Notes under the pieces: model-generated
Seen by the model: the letters and a program-made list of their open reading frames with translations, nothing else
Told to the model about the DNA's origin: nothing
The model's database searches: none
Part shown: positions 7,289-16,378 of the stretch, one piece after another
Layout: each line of letters opens with the position of its first letter
How positions within the stretch are numbered: position 1 is the stretch's first letter
NCBI GenBank assembly: GCA_016208105.1
Contig: JACQYS010000022.1
Location: 248,001-312,000 of the forward strand
Origin: Desulfovibrio sp.
GTDB lineage: Bacteria > Desulfobacterota > Desulfovibrionia > Desulfovibrionales > Desulfovibrionaceae
Reading direction: 5' to 3'
DNA length: 64,000 bases
Program-made: the position numbers and the translations under genes

Positions 7289-8263
7289 CTAAGCCAGCGC
7301 CGCTTTCAAGGCCGCGCCCACCTGGACCACAACCGCGCGCGCCGCGGGCGTCTTGGCCAGGGCGTTGTTGACCGCGAACCCGTGGATGGTTCCCAGATAC
7401 CTGGTCGCCGTCACCTCCACCCCTGCCTGGATGAGCTTCCTGGCAAAGGCCTCGCCCTCGTCACGCAGCACGTCGAATTCCGCCGTGATCACCAGGGCGG
7501 GCGGCAGGCCCGTGAGATCCTCCACCGAGGCGTTCAACACAGAAGCGGTGTCGTTGGCCTTTTCTTCGGGAGAAGGGGCGTACTGGTCCCAGTACCACTG
7601 CATGGCCTTGCGCGTGAGGTTCGGGCCGTTTTCGAACTGGGAGTAGGACGGCAATGAGCAGGACCCGTCCGTAACCGGATAGATGAGCGTCTGATGCCTG
7701 ATGGCCGGGCCGTTTCTGCGCTTGGCCAGGATGGCCACTCCGGCGGCCAGGGCGGCGCCGGAGCTGTCTCCGGCTACGGCCAGACGCGAGCTGTTAAGAC
7801 CCAGCACCTCGCCGTTTTCAGCCAGCCAGGCGGTTACGGCGTAGGCTTCCTCGAGAGCTGTGGGATAGCGGGCCTCGGGTGAACGCGAGTAGCGAACCAT
7901 GACCACCGCAGCGCCGGACGCGGCGGTTATTTCCCTGGCAAGCCTGTCGTGGGTGTCCGGGCTGCCGAGCACCCAACCGCCGCCGTGCATGTAGACAACG
8001 ATGGGGCGTTTGCCAGGCACGCCTGACGGCCTGAGCAGGCGGACGCTCACTTTCTTGTCCGGCTCCATGGGGATTTCGATGTCGTCGGACAGCGCGCGCG
8101 GTTTCTCCTGCACCTGGGCCTGCGCCATTTCCAGGCCGGTTCGGGCCTGTTTCAGCGGGACTTCGTAAATGGGCGGAAGGTCGGCGGCCGCCCTGGCCTT
8201 GAGCCATTGCAGGGTGTCGGCTTCGATTCCGAGATCATCGAGGGAAGTGGAAAGAGTTGTCAT
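7289..8263 (-). CDS. Alpha/beta hydrolase, hormone-sensitive-lipase-like esterase
   Basis: 324 residues. The oxyanion-hole motif HGGGW (YMHGGGWVLGSPDTHDRLAR) and the nucleophile elbow GDSSGAALA are intact, with an Asp in the EFDVLRDEGEAFA segment and a His in the GTIHGFAV segment completing the catalytic triad. This is the bacterial HSL (family IV) esterase pattern, acting on short-chain esters in the cytoplasm; the physiological substrate is unknown. There is no signal peptide. The ATG at 8263 lacks a good ribosome site, and a TTG at 8299 is an alternative. It is a single gene beyond the pal terminator. Confidence 0.85.
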   Translation of the reverse strand: MTTLSTSLDDLGIEADTLQWLKARAAADLPPIYEVPLKQARTGLEMAQAQVQEKPRALSDDIEIPMEPDKKVSVRLLRPSGVPGKRPIVVYMHGGGWVLGSPDTHDRLAREITAASGAAVVMVRYSRSPEARYPTALEEAYAVTAWLAENGEVLGLNSSRLAVAGDSSGAALAAGVAILAKRRNGPAIRHQTLIYPVTDGSCSLPSYSQFENGPNLTRKAMQWYWDQYAPSPEEKANDTASVLNASVEDLTGLPPALVITAEFDVLRDEGEAFARKLIQAGVEVTATRYLGTIHGFAVNNALAKTPAARAVVVQVGAALKAALA

Positions 8264-8332
8264 GGGCAAGGGGCTGTCAGAACCGGACACGCTTGTCAAA
8301 TTGCACGCAGATGCGGGAGTGTTGCTGCAAAT

Positions 8333-8361
8333 GAAAAAGGCCGCGGGATAACCCGCGGCCT
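8333..8361 (-). terminator. Rho-independent terminator of the cobB-tol-pal operon
   Basis: A 10-bp stem (8352-8361 with 8338-8347, arms AGGCCGCGGG and CCCGCGGCCT) with a 4-nt loop is followed on the minus strand by TTTTTCAT. It lies 24 nt after the pal stop codon. Confidence 0.85.
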
Positions 8362-8384
8362 ATCAAGATCAGGCAGATCCGGTC

Positions 8385-8891
8385 TTAGTAGCTGGGCTTG
8401 AACTCGTCGCGACGGTTCTTGGACCAGGCGGCCTCGTTGTGACCGGGATCGAGGGGGCGTTCCTTTCCGTAGCTCACGATGGAGAGCTTGGCGGAGGGCA
8501 CGCCCAGGTTCACCAGGTAGTCGGCGGCGGCGCGGGCGCGGCGCTCGCCAAGGGCCAGGTTGTATTCGGCAGTGCCGCGTTCGTCGCAGTTGCCTTCGAC
8601 GACCAGCTTGATCTCGGGGTACTGCTTCATGATCTCAGCCTTGCGGGTCAGGACCTGACGGGCTTCGGGCTTAAGGTCGTAGCGGTCCAGATCGAAGAAG
8701 ATCATGGTGCCCAGCTCACCGGCGACGCGTCCGAGCTTTTCGCGCAGCTCGCGCTCACGGGCCAGGCGTTCGCGCTCCTGCTCTTCCCAGTTGTCCTTGT
8801 CAGGGCCAGCCACTTTCTTGCTGGCGCAGCCGAAGCTCATCAGGGAGAGGCACAGAAGCGCCATAACGGCCAACAAAAGTCTGCTCTTCAT
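8385..8891 (-). CDS. pal: Peptidoglycan-associated lipoprotein Pal
   Basis: 168 residues from the ATG at 8891, which has a strong GAGGAGGA ribosome site. A lipoprotein signal (LLLAVMALLCLSLMSFGC) precedes the acylated cysteine, then a short charged helix and the OmpA-like peptidoglycan-binding domain (FFDLDRYDLKPEARQVL, VEGNCDERGTAEYNLALGERRA, SIVSYGKERP). Pal anchors the outer membrane to peptidoglycan and interacts with TolB and TolA. The usual HTD is NCD here, as is common in Pal. The gene is the last of the tol operon, followed by a terminator. Confidence 0.96.
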   Translation of the reverse strand: MKSRLLLAVMALLCLSLMSFGCASKKVAGPDKDNWEEQERERLARERELREKLGRVAGELGTMIFFDLDRYDLKPEARQVLTRKAEIMKQYPEIKLVVEGNCDERGTAEYNLALGERRARAAADYLVNLGVPSAKLSIVSYGKERPLDPGHNEAAWSKNRRDEFKPSY

Positions 8892-9068
8892 AATTTTCCT
8901 CCTCTTGCGGTACATGACGCGGCCACCCATTACCGCGTTACATCATGCGGTTAAAATACATTCCGCTGACGGCCGAAATTCATACTCGCTTGAATAAAAA
9001 AGGCAAGTCTCATGCAATGCGGGTTTTGCGTTTGAATGAGACATTTCACAACCGTAATACGGACTGCA

Positions 9069-10391
9069 TCAGTCCTTGGCTGCCACGGGGCTGAAGGCCG
9101 GCATCAGAGCCTCTCCATCTCCAGTGGGAATCTGAACAGCGCCGTCTCCATTGCGCGTGGTCAGGTACAACTTTCTGCCTCCAGCGCGGCTGGACGAAAA
9201 AGCGATGAAGTAGCTGTCCGGAGCGAAGCTCGGGTTTTCGTCCGAACCGCCTCCGAAGCTGACCTGCTTTTCCGTGTCCGTGGCCAGTTCATACACGAAG
9301 ATGCGGTGGCCTCCGCCGGCCTGCTTGGAATAGGCGACGTACTTGCCGTCCGGGCTCATGGAGGGATTGGTGTTGTAGCCGGATTTGGACGCGCGGCGCA
9401 CGCTGCCCGACGACAAGTCCTTGATGAACACGTTGGGGTTGCCCAGGCGGTCCGAGACAAAGGCCATCAGATTGCCGGACTGGTCGAAGGTGGGGGACAC
9501 GTCGATGGACGAATCCGTCACCAGCGGGGAGGCGATGTTCTTGAACGAACTGTCCAGGGTGTAGATGTCCGTGTTCTGGCGGATGCTTAAAGCCACCGCG
9601 ACCGTTCCGCTAGGCATGAAGTGCGGGCTGATCACCGTTGAGGAGGGCAGGGTGTAGACGCTGGCCTTGCCACCGCTGGAGATGCCCAGGTAGTGCGAGG
9701 TGGACCCGATGAGGGTGAAGCAGATGCGGCCGCCGTCCCAGGACCAGGCGGGCGATATGGCCATGCCCAGGTCCCCGTAGCGCGTCACCTGGGCCATGTC
9801 GCGGCCCATGGCCCCCACCGTCCAGATGTCCTTGCCCTTGCCGGAGGGCTTCACGAAGGCCAGCTTGGCCTTGAAGATCGTGCCCTGGCCTGTGAGCAGG
9901 GCCATGAGTTCCATGCAGAAGCGGTCAGCCACTTCGGGAAGCTGGTCGCGGGTAACGCCCGAATAGACTTTGCCCAAGAGAAGCTTCTGGGAATAGACCT
10001 CGAAGGCCCGGAGTTCCACGTCGCCAAGCCCCTTGCCCGGCTTCCAGACGGAAGTGACCAAGAGGTCGACCTTGGCCAGGGAAAAGGGCTTGAAATCTAT
10101 CTGCTCGGCCTTGGGGCCAGGCAGTGTGGCCCCGCCAAGGATGTCGGTGTCGCTCATGACCTTCAAGAAGGGCATGAAGGCCAGGTTTTTGCGGATGAGC
10201 TCGTTCAGATATTGCGCGTCGGCGGGCATGTTGCCGTCAGCGAAAGGCTTGGATTGGACGATGTTCATCCTGGCCTGGCCAGGCCCCTGGATTTCCAGGG
10301 CCAGGGTGTCCTGGGCCGTGGCGTTTTCGGACAGAGCCATGGAGCAGAGCGCGGCGAGCGCGCAGAAGAGGACGCTGCGGAGTACCGTCAT
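9069..10391 (-). CDS. tolB: Tol-Pal system periplasmic protein TolB
   Basis: 440 residues: an N-terminal signal peptide (VLFCALAALCSMALS, cleavage probably after ATA), the TolB N-terminal domain (about 30-165) and a six-bladed beta-propeller built of WD40-like PD40 repeats (SPDGKYVAYSK, APDSYFIAFSS, SPAWSWDGGRICFT). TolB links Pal to TolA in the periplasm. Its start codon lies 1 nt after the tolA stop, so translation is probably coupled. The last part of the gene precedes a 177-nt AT-richer spacer before pal. Confidence 0.96.
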   Translation of the reverse strand: MTVLRSVLFCALAALCSMALSENATAQDTLALEIQGPGQARMNIVQSKPFADGNMPADAQYLNELIRKNLAFMPFLKVMSDTDILGGATLPGPKAEQIDFKPFSLAKVDLLVTSVWKPGKGLGDVELRAFEVYSQKLLLGKVYSGVTRDQLPEVADRFCMELMALLTGQGTIFKAKLAFVKPSGKGKDIWTVGAMGRDMAQVTRYGDLGMAISPAWSWDGGRICFTLIGSTSHYLGISSGGKASVYTLPSSTVISPHFMPSGTVAVALSIRQNTDIYTLDSSFKNIASPLVTDSSIDVSPTFDQSGNLMAFVSDRLGNPNVFIKDLSSGSVRRASKSGYNTNPSMSPDGKYVAYSKQAGGGHRIFVYELATDTEKQVSFGGGSDENPSFAPDSYFIAFSSSRAGGRKLYLTTRNGDGAVQIPTGDGEALMPAFSPVAAKD

Positions 10392-10392
10392 A

Positions 10393-11484
10393 CTAGCGTT
10401 TTTCCTGTGAGTTGAAGGTCAATTCCAGCCGGCTAAGACTAGGCGACGGCGGCTGCGGCAGATTTTCCGTCTCCTGCACCGCCCGAAGCGCTGAGTTGTC
10501 GAAGTCGGACCGGCCCGACGACTGTACGAGACGGGTTGATTGGATACGCCCTTCGCGCGTGATTTGCAATTCAACCACGCACACGAGCTTCAAGTTGGCG
10601 AACTGCGGGAAGCGCCAGTTCTGCTTGATGAGCTTTTCCACGATGGCGCCGTACACGGCCTCAGAGGCCCCGGCTCCGCCGCCGCCACCTCCGCCGCCAC
10701 CGCCGCCCTGGCCGGCCTGCTGGCGCAGCTTGGCCAGTTCCTGGGAAACGGCGTTGGAGCTGCTGGAGCTGCCCTGGCTCGACTTCTTGGCGTCCTTCAA
10801 AGCCTGGCTGAGCACGTCCTGGCGCTCCTTGGCGGCTCGGTCGGCGGCATCCTTGGCTGCTTTTTCCTTGGCTGCCTTGTCCGCAGCCTCTTTCGCGGCC
10901 TTGTCCTTGGCCGCTTTTTCAGCAGCTTCCTTGTCCGCTTTTTCCTTGGCTGCCTTGTCCGCGGCGTCCTTGGCGGCTTTGTCCTTCGCCGCCTTTTCCG
11001 CTTCAGCCTTCTCCCGCGCCGCCTTTTCCGCCGCAATGCGGGCGGCGTCGGCAGCGGCTTTTTCAGCAGCCGCCTTGTCCGCGGCGGCCTTCTTGGCGGC
11101 TTCCTCGGCCACGGCCTTCTTCTGGGCTTCGTCGGCAGCGGCTTTCTTGGCCGCTTCCTCGGCCGCTTTTTTGGCTGCTTCGGCCGCCGGGTCCGGCTTG
11201 GGCGGTTCGGGAACCTTCTTTGCTTCCTGTGGGCCAGGGATCTGGTCGGGCTTGGGGCCTGGAGGCTCCGGAATGTTCTGTTGACCAGGCTGGCCTGGTC
11301 CTTCCCAGCCGGGCGCCGCGTCTGGTTTGGTGTTCGGGCCGGGCATGCGCAGGTCAACCAGCTCGACCTCGTACACGGGCACGTCGAGGCGGATCCGGCG
11401 CGACTCGAGGTTGGACAGCAGAATGCCGCCCAGCACCAGGGTCAGGTGCAAAAAGAGGGAAAAGAGCCAGCTTAAATAGCGCAT
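10393..11484 (-). CDS. tolA: TolA-like energy-transducing protein (TonB C-terminal fold)
   Basis: 363 residues. One N-terminal membrane helix ([20 protein letters not shown]) is followed by a Pro-rich stretch and a very long Ala/Lys/Glu helical domain (about residues 95-225) built from imperfect [20 protein letters not shown]-type repeats, a Gly-rich hinge (GGGGGGGGGG), and a C-terminal TonB/TolA domain ([20 protein letters not shown]). TolA spans the periplasm and transmits proton-motive energy from TolQ-TolR to TolB-Pal. The repeats could vary in length between strains. Confidence 0.94.
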   Translation of the reverse strand: MRYLSWLFSLFLHLTLVLGGILLSNLESRRIRLDVPVYEVELVDLRMPGPNTKPDAAPGWEGPGQPGQQNIPEPPGPKPDQIPGPQEAKKVPEPPKPDPAAEAAKKAAEEAAKKAAADEAQKKAVAEEAAKKAAADKAAAEKAAADAARIAAEKAAREKAEAEKAAKDKAAKDAADKAAKEKADKEAAEKAAKDKAAKEAADKAAKEKAAKDAADRAAKERQDVLSQALKDAKKSSQGSSSSSNAVSQELAKLRQQAGQGGGGGGGGGGGAGASEAVYGAIVEKLIKQNWRFPQFANLKLVCVVELQITREGRIQSTRLVQSSGRSDFDNSALRAVQETENLPQPPSPSLSRLELTFNSQEKR

Positions 11485-11521
11485 GGCGTTTAGCGGACGA
11501 CTCCGGTCAAACTGTCGCCGG

Positions 11522-11965
11522 TCATTTCTTGGCGCGTCCCTGGGACTTGTCGTCTTTTACCGGCTCGGGCTCGGCCACCACGCCCAGCTTGTCCACGCCG
11601 GCGCCCTTGAGGACTCCCATCACCTGCACCACGATGCCGTAGGCCACCTCGCGGTCGGCGCGCAAAAAGAGCATCTTCTTCTGGTCCACCACGTGGGTCT
11701 TCACGTAGGAGGGGAGCTCGTCGATGCCGACCTGGTACTTGTCCAGGTGCAGGGAGCCGTCTTTTTTAATGGTCAGCACCATGTTCTCGGAATCCTGCGG
11801 CAGGCTGGTGACGGTCTTGGTCTGGGGCAGGTCCACCTCGAGGCCCTGGGTCATCATGGGCGCCGTGACCATGAAGATGATGAGCAGCACCAGCATGACG
11901 TCCACGAAGGGCGTGACGTTTATCTCGGAGAGAAAGCCGTCTCCGCCGCCGGTGGACATGCCCAT
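11522..11965 (-). CDS. tolR: TolR (ExbD family) subunit of the Tol motor
   Basis: 147 residues with one transmembrane helix carrying the essential Asp ([21 protein letters not shown]) and a periplasmic ExbD/TolR domain ending in a charged tail. TolR and TolQ form the proton channel that energises TolA. The gene follows tolQ by 1 nt and precedes tolA by 37 nt. Confidence 0.95.
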   Translation of the reverse strand: MGMSTGGGDGFLSEINVTPFVDVMLVLLIIFMVTAPMMTQGLEVDLPQTKTVTSLPQDSENMVLTIKKDGSLHLDKYQVGIDELPSYVKTHVVDQKKMLFLRADREVAYGIVVQVMGVLKGAGVDKLGVVAEPEPVKDDKSQGRAKK

Positions 11966-11966
11966 G

Positions 11967-12719
<753 letters not shown>

Positions 12720-12723
12720 GTCG

Positions 12724-13488
12724 TCACCTTCGGATAAGATTGCCGTTTTCCAACAAAAGCCGCGCGAGCACCGGCAGGGCCTCTTCGGCCTTGGCCGAAA
12801 CCTTGGCGTCGCACAGGTGCGCCATGCGGCTTGGCATCACATTGATTTCCGCCACCTTGCCGCCGTATTGCTTGGTGAGCATGGGCAGCGAGTTGGCCGG
12901 GGCCACCTCGCACGAGGTGCCGACGATGAGCGTTAGCTCGGCGCCGCTGGCCAATTGACCGCTTTTGTTCAAGGCGTCAAGTGGAATGGGTTCGCCGAAA
13001 AAAACGATGTCCGGGCGCACCACGCCGCCGCATTGGCATCGCCATGGGGCGGTGGCGGTGGTCACTTCCTCGGCCTTCTTTGCATCATGGGGTGTGGAGC
13101 AGTCGTTGCAGCGATAGCGGGCCATGGACCCGTGAAACTCCACAACGTTTACGGAGCCAGCCCGCTGATGGAGCCCGTCGATATTCTGCGTGACGATAGC
13201 CTGGGCCAACCCGGCTCCCTCCAGTTCTGCCAGCGCCACGTGGGCCGGATTGGGATCCGCCCGGGACATGACCCACACGGCGTCCAGGAGAAATTCCCAC
13301 ACGGCGGCCGGGTTGTTGTCCAAAGCGTCCGCGGTGGCCACACGCATGGGGTCGTATTTGGACCACAACCCGCCGGGGCTGCGGAAGTCCGGAATGCCGC
13401 TGGCCACGGAAATGCCCGCACCGGTGAGTACGACGACCTTGCCGGAAGAGGGCCATATCCGCGCTATCTGTTCTACCGCGTCCACCAT
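12724..13488 (-). CDS. cobB: Sir2-family NAD-dependent protein deacylase
   Basis: 254 residues from the ATG at 13488. All Sir2 motifs are present: GAGISVASGIPDFRSPGGLW for NAD binding, TQNIDGLHQRAG, the catalytic His in EFHGS, a zinc ribbon with two cysteine pairs (CNDC and CQCGG), and GTSCEVAPAN. The enzyme removes acyl groups from lysines using NAD in the cytoplasm. The start is uncertain: an ATG at 13536 or the frame's open extension up to 13635 are possible, but the core begins right after residue 12 with the chosen start. It heads the tol operon, an unusual partner; ybgC is the usual one in E. coli. Confidence 0.93.
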   Translation of the reverse strand: MVDAVEQIARIWPSSGKVVVLTGAGISVASGIPDFRSPGGLWSKYDPMRVATADALDNNPAAVWEFLLDAVWVMSRADPNPAHVALAELEGAGLAQAIVTQNIDGLHQRAGSVNVVEFHGSMARYRCNDCSTPHDAKKAEEVTTATAPWRCQCGGVVRPDIVFFGEPIPLDALNKSGQLASGAELTLIVGTSCEVAPANSLPMLTKQYGGKVAEINVMPSRMAHLCDAKVSAKAEEALPVLARLLLENGNLIRR

Positions 13489-13635
13489 GAACAGGGATAC
13501 TCCGTACCTGGGCCGTGCATGAAGCAGCCATTGCATCGCCCTGCGCGGCGGTAACAGATTAGGCGTGGCCTGCAAAGGCCCAATGGCCCAGCTTGCCAGC
13601 GCGGAAAGGGGATGGCGCTCTGTATCTATCCACAA

Positions 13636-13839
13636 CCATACGATATTGTTTTATAATCAATCTGTAACAAAGATGTATTACAAAGTGTTCATCCACCCGG
13701 GTTTTCTTGGGCTTCATTGGGCCCAGGGTCAAGTGATTGCTTGCTTGAGCGACTTGGGCGCGCACGTTGCACGGATTCCGGAGTATCAATTGAAAAACGT
13801 TCCACGAAGGCAAAACTACATTTTAAGGGGCATGCAGCG
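13636..13839. promoter_or_regulatory. AT-rich divergent promoter region between cobB and arsC
   Basis: This 204-nt spacer is markedly more AT-rich than its surroundings around 13636-13690, with a TATAAT at 13650-13655 on the plus strand and several TTGT boxes on the other. I could not pair a good -35 with it. It probably holds the promoters for the cobB-tol operon and for arsC. The arsC ribosome site AAGGGG lies at its end (13825-13830). Confidence 0.35.
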
Positions 13840-14265
13840 ATGAAAAAAAACATACTTTTTCTCTGTACGGGAAACTCCTGCCGTTCCCAGATGGCGGAAG
13901 GGTGGGCCAAAAAGCTCAAGGAAGAACTGTACAACGTCTTTTCGGCCGGGGTCGTCCGGCACGGCATGAACGAGCATGCGGTGAAGGTGATGGCCGAGGC
14001 CGGAGTGGACATCTCGGCCCAGTATTCGAAGACAGTGGACGACCTGCCCCAGGTGGAGTTCGACTGCGTGATAACCCTGTGCGGCCATGCGGCGGAAACC
14101 TGCCCCTTTTTCAAGGGCACGGCAAAACGCATGCATGTGGGATTCGACGATCCCCCGGCCCTGGCCAGGGACGCCAAGACCGAAGAAGAGGCCCTGAACC
14201 ACTACCGCAGGGTACGCGACGAGATCAGGGCCTTTGTTGAAGGAATGCCGGGCAATATCTGCTGA
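13840..14265 (+). CDS. arsC: Arsenate reductase, thioredoxin-coupled (low-molecular-weight phosphatase fold)
   Basis: 141 residues. The P-loop CTGNSCRS (nucleophile Cys9) and the second redox pair Cys81 and Cys88 (LCGHAAETCPFF) match the pI258-type ArsC, which reduces arsenate to arsenite via a cysteine relay and thioredoxin. AAGGGG lies 9 nt before the ATG. No arsR, efflux pump or thioredoxin is adjacent, so this is a solitary resistance gene. Without the C-terminal cysteines it would be a tyrosine phosphatase; with them, ArsC is the better call. It converges on trmI with an 8-nt gap. Confidence 0.92.
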   Translation: MKKNILFLCTGNSCRSQMAEGWAKKLKEELYNVFSAGVVRHGMNEHAVKVMAEAGVDISAQYSKTVDDLPQVEFDCVITLCGHAAETCPFFKGTAKRMHVGFDDPPALARDAKTEEEALNHYRRVRDEIRAFVEGMPGNIC

Positions 14266-14273
14266 GCGGGTAT

Positions 14274-15131
14274 TTATCCGCCGTCTGATTCAGACAGAAT
14301 TTCGTCCGTGGCCTGGAGTTCGTCCGGTTCCTGAACGTCCTCTGGAATCTCCTCGTCGTACTTGATTCCCTTGTGCCTGGCGAAGACCAGAAAGCCGGTG
14401 TGGGCCACCATGCGGTCCTCGGGGCGAAGGCGCTCGGGCACGGTCTTGTAGCGCCTGATCATGATCTCCAGCACGTCGACATCCTCGAAATCGGAAGTCT
14501 CCAAAGCGTGAAGCAATTCGATGATCTGGTTCGCCGTGGGCAGCAGAAAGCCGATGGGCGCGCCCGGGCAGACGATGTCCGCGGCCTGGGAGAGGTATTC
14601 CCACGGGGTGCGCACGTCCAGGAACAGGGCGTCCGCGCCCCGGGCCTCTTCCGGGAAGCCGTCGGCGATATCAATGTTAAAGAAGCTTACCCGGTTGGAA
14701 AGCCCGTTGCGGGCGATGTTCTCCTTGGCAAGCTCGGAGAATTCGGCACGCTTTTCACAGGTGTAGACACGTCCGGTGTCGCCGGCCATCCAGGCCAGGG
14801 CCGTGGTCAGCCCGCCGGAGCCGCTGCCGGCCTCCACGATGCGCCTGCCTGGCCCGGCTCCGAGCTTTAGGAGAACGTAGCCGATCTCCTTGGGATACAT
14901 GATGGTGGTTGAGCGGCGCACACCCTTGATGCAGTCGTACAGGGTGGGGCGCATTACCCGAAATGCCAGGCCCTTGTGGGTGCGTACCACTCCCCCGTAT
15001 TCGGCCTCGGCCACGTCCGCCATTTTGAGCAGGCCTTCCTGGGTATGGAAGGTGTGGTCCGGGTTCAGGGTGCGAAGATAGCGCTTGCCCTCGGGGCTTA
15101 TGAGAAGTACCAAATCTCCGGTTTGGATCAT
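14274..15131 (-). CDS. trmI: tRNA (adenine-N1-)-methyltransferase TrmI family
   Basis: 285 residues: an N-terminal beta domain (GDLVLLISPEGKRYLRTLNP), then a Rossmann methyltransferase with the SAM motif VEAGSGSGGLTTALAW, the acidic motif YTCEKRAEFSELAKENI, and ADALFLDVRTPWEYL. This corresponds to TrmI, which makes m1A58 in the T-loop of tRNAs and is common in archaea, actinobacteria, Thermus and some deltaproteobacteria. An acidic tail extends the C-terminus by about 40 residues. It is divergent from the radical SAM gene, 84 nt away. Confidence 0.88.
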   Translation of the reverse strand: MIQTGDLVLLISPEGKRYLRTLNPDHTFHTQEGLLKMADVAEAEYGGVVRTHKGLAFRVMRPTLYDCIKGVRRSTTIMYPKEIGYVLLKLGAGPGRRIVEAGSGSGGLTTALAWMAGDTGRVYTCEKRAEFSELAKENIARNGLSNRVSFFNIDIADGFPEEARGADALFLDVRTPWEYLSQAADIVCPGAPIGFLLPTANQIIELLHALETSDFEDVDVLEIMIRRYKTVPERLRPEDRMVAHTGFLVFARHKGIKYDEEIPEDVQEPDELQATDEILSESDGG

Positions 15132-15215
15132 GCCGGAACAATTCCTTTTTTATGCGTGATGTAAAGCGCGATACCTTGGCCTTGCCGGCCCCACCTGTCA
15201 AGCAAAGGCCTTTCC

Positions 15216-16193
15216 ATGTCCGCTGAAGACCATGGCCTGATCTTCGGGCCGGTCCGCTCGGGGCGCCTGGGCGCATCGCTCGGGCTCGACCTTCTGGGCG
15301 CCAAGATCTGCTCGTTCGACTGCCTCTACTGCGAGGTGGGCCCCACCAGAGCCCTCACCAAGACCAGAAAACCATACGTCCCCGCCGACAAGCTGCTGGG
15401 GGAACTGGCCTCCTGGCTGTTCAACCCGCACCCGCCGTTTGAAGTGATCACCTTGGGAGGGATGGGCGAGCCCACCTTGAACAGCGACATGGGGCGCATC
15501 ATCCAGGGCGTGCGGGAGCTGGCCCCGGACGTGCCCGTGGCCGTGCTCACCAATTCGAGCCTGGTGAACGACCCAAAGGTGCGCACCGAGCTTGCCCTGG
15601 CTGACGTGGTGCTGCCTTCCATGGACACCCTGGTCCCATCGGAGTTCGCGGCCTTGAACAAGCCCTTTGCCGGATCGACCCTGGTGGACATCCGGCGCGG
15701 GCTATTGGAATTTCGCACGCTGTATCCCGGAAAGATTTTTTTGGAGATCCTGGTGCTGGCGGGCGTGAACGACTCGGACGAAAATCTGGAACGCCTCCGT
15801 AATTTCATGGACGAGCTCAGCCCTGACCGCGTCGATGTGGTGACCATGACCCGGCCTGGGGCGTATCCGCAGGCCCTGCCGGCTCCCCCCGCCACCCTGG
15901 AACGGTTCCGCAGCGCTCTGTGCCGGGGCGAAAAAAATGGAGCTGACGAGGCGGAAAAATCCAGACATTTCGGCCACACGCTGGACAATCCGAGTGAGGA
16001 GAGGCTACAGGCCTTGAGCATCAGGGTGCTCGATTCGCTCACCAGGCGTCCGCAGACCGCGCAAGGTCTTGCCTTGGCCTTGGGCGAACACGTTCACCCC
16101 GTGCAGAATTTACTGGACGATTTCGCCGCGAGGGGCCTTGTTACGCCCACTCGCCTTAGCGGGGAGACGTTCTATCTTCGTGGAGCAAAGTAG
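15216..16193 (+). CDS. Radical SAM protein with C-terminal winged-helix-like domain
   Basis: 325 residues. The radical SAM cysteines CSFDCLYC sit at about residues 32-39 (CX3CX2C), followed by GGMGEPTL and the beta-barrel motifs expected of the fold (MDTLVPSEFAALNKP, EILVLAGVNDSDENLERL). The last 70 residues resemble a winged helix (LDSLTRRPQTAQGLALALG). This matches a widespread, uncharacterised radical SAM family in anaerobes (COG0731-like); COG0731 includes TYW1-like wybutosine enzymes, but a tRNA role is not established here. The AAGGCC stretch upstream is a weak ribosome site. Confidence 0.8.
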   Translation: MSAEDHGLIFGPVRSGRLGASLGLDLLGAKICSFDCLYCEVGPTRALTKTRKPYVPADKLLGELASWLFNPHPPFEVITLGGMGEPTLNSDMGRIIQGVRELAPDVPVAVLTNSSLVNDPKVRTELALADVVLPSMDTLVPSEFAALNKPFAGSTLVDIRRGLLEFRTLYPGKIFLEILVLAGVNDSDENLERLRNFMDELSPDRVDVVTMTRPGAYPQALPAPPATLERFRSALCRGEKNGADEAEKSRHFGHTLDNPSEERLQALSIRVLDSLTRRPQTAQGLALALGEHVHPVQNLLDDFAARGLVTPTRLSGETFYLRGAK

Positions 16194-16378
16194 CGCGCGG
16201 CAAGCGTGCGGGCTTTCGTCGAATGTTCGAATTTTTAACGCGTGCCAGACGCCGGAGCAAAAGACTCGGGCAGACAGGCGCGCCAGCTTAAGCACCCGGC
16301 CCTCGCTTGCGAGGGAAAAAACGATTCACAGCGCCCTATCTGATCGGCGCACACGGGTGTTTTGAAAGGAGATTTTTC

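Noticed and set aside
13636-13700. Palindromes near TATAAT as an ArsR operator for arsC
   Set aside because: No convincing dyad symmetry and no arsR gene nearby.
16300-16315. CCCTCGC/GCGAGGG hairpin as a terminator before rng
   Set aside because: It is followed by A-runs on the plus strand and lacks a T-tract on either side; at most a leader structure.
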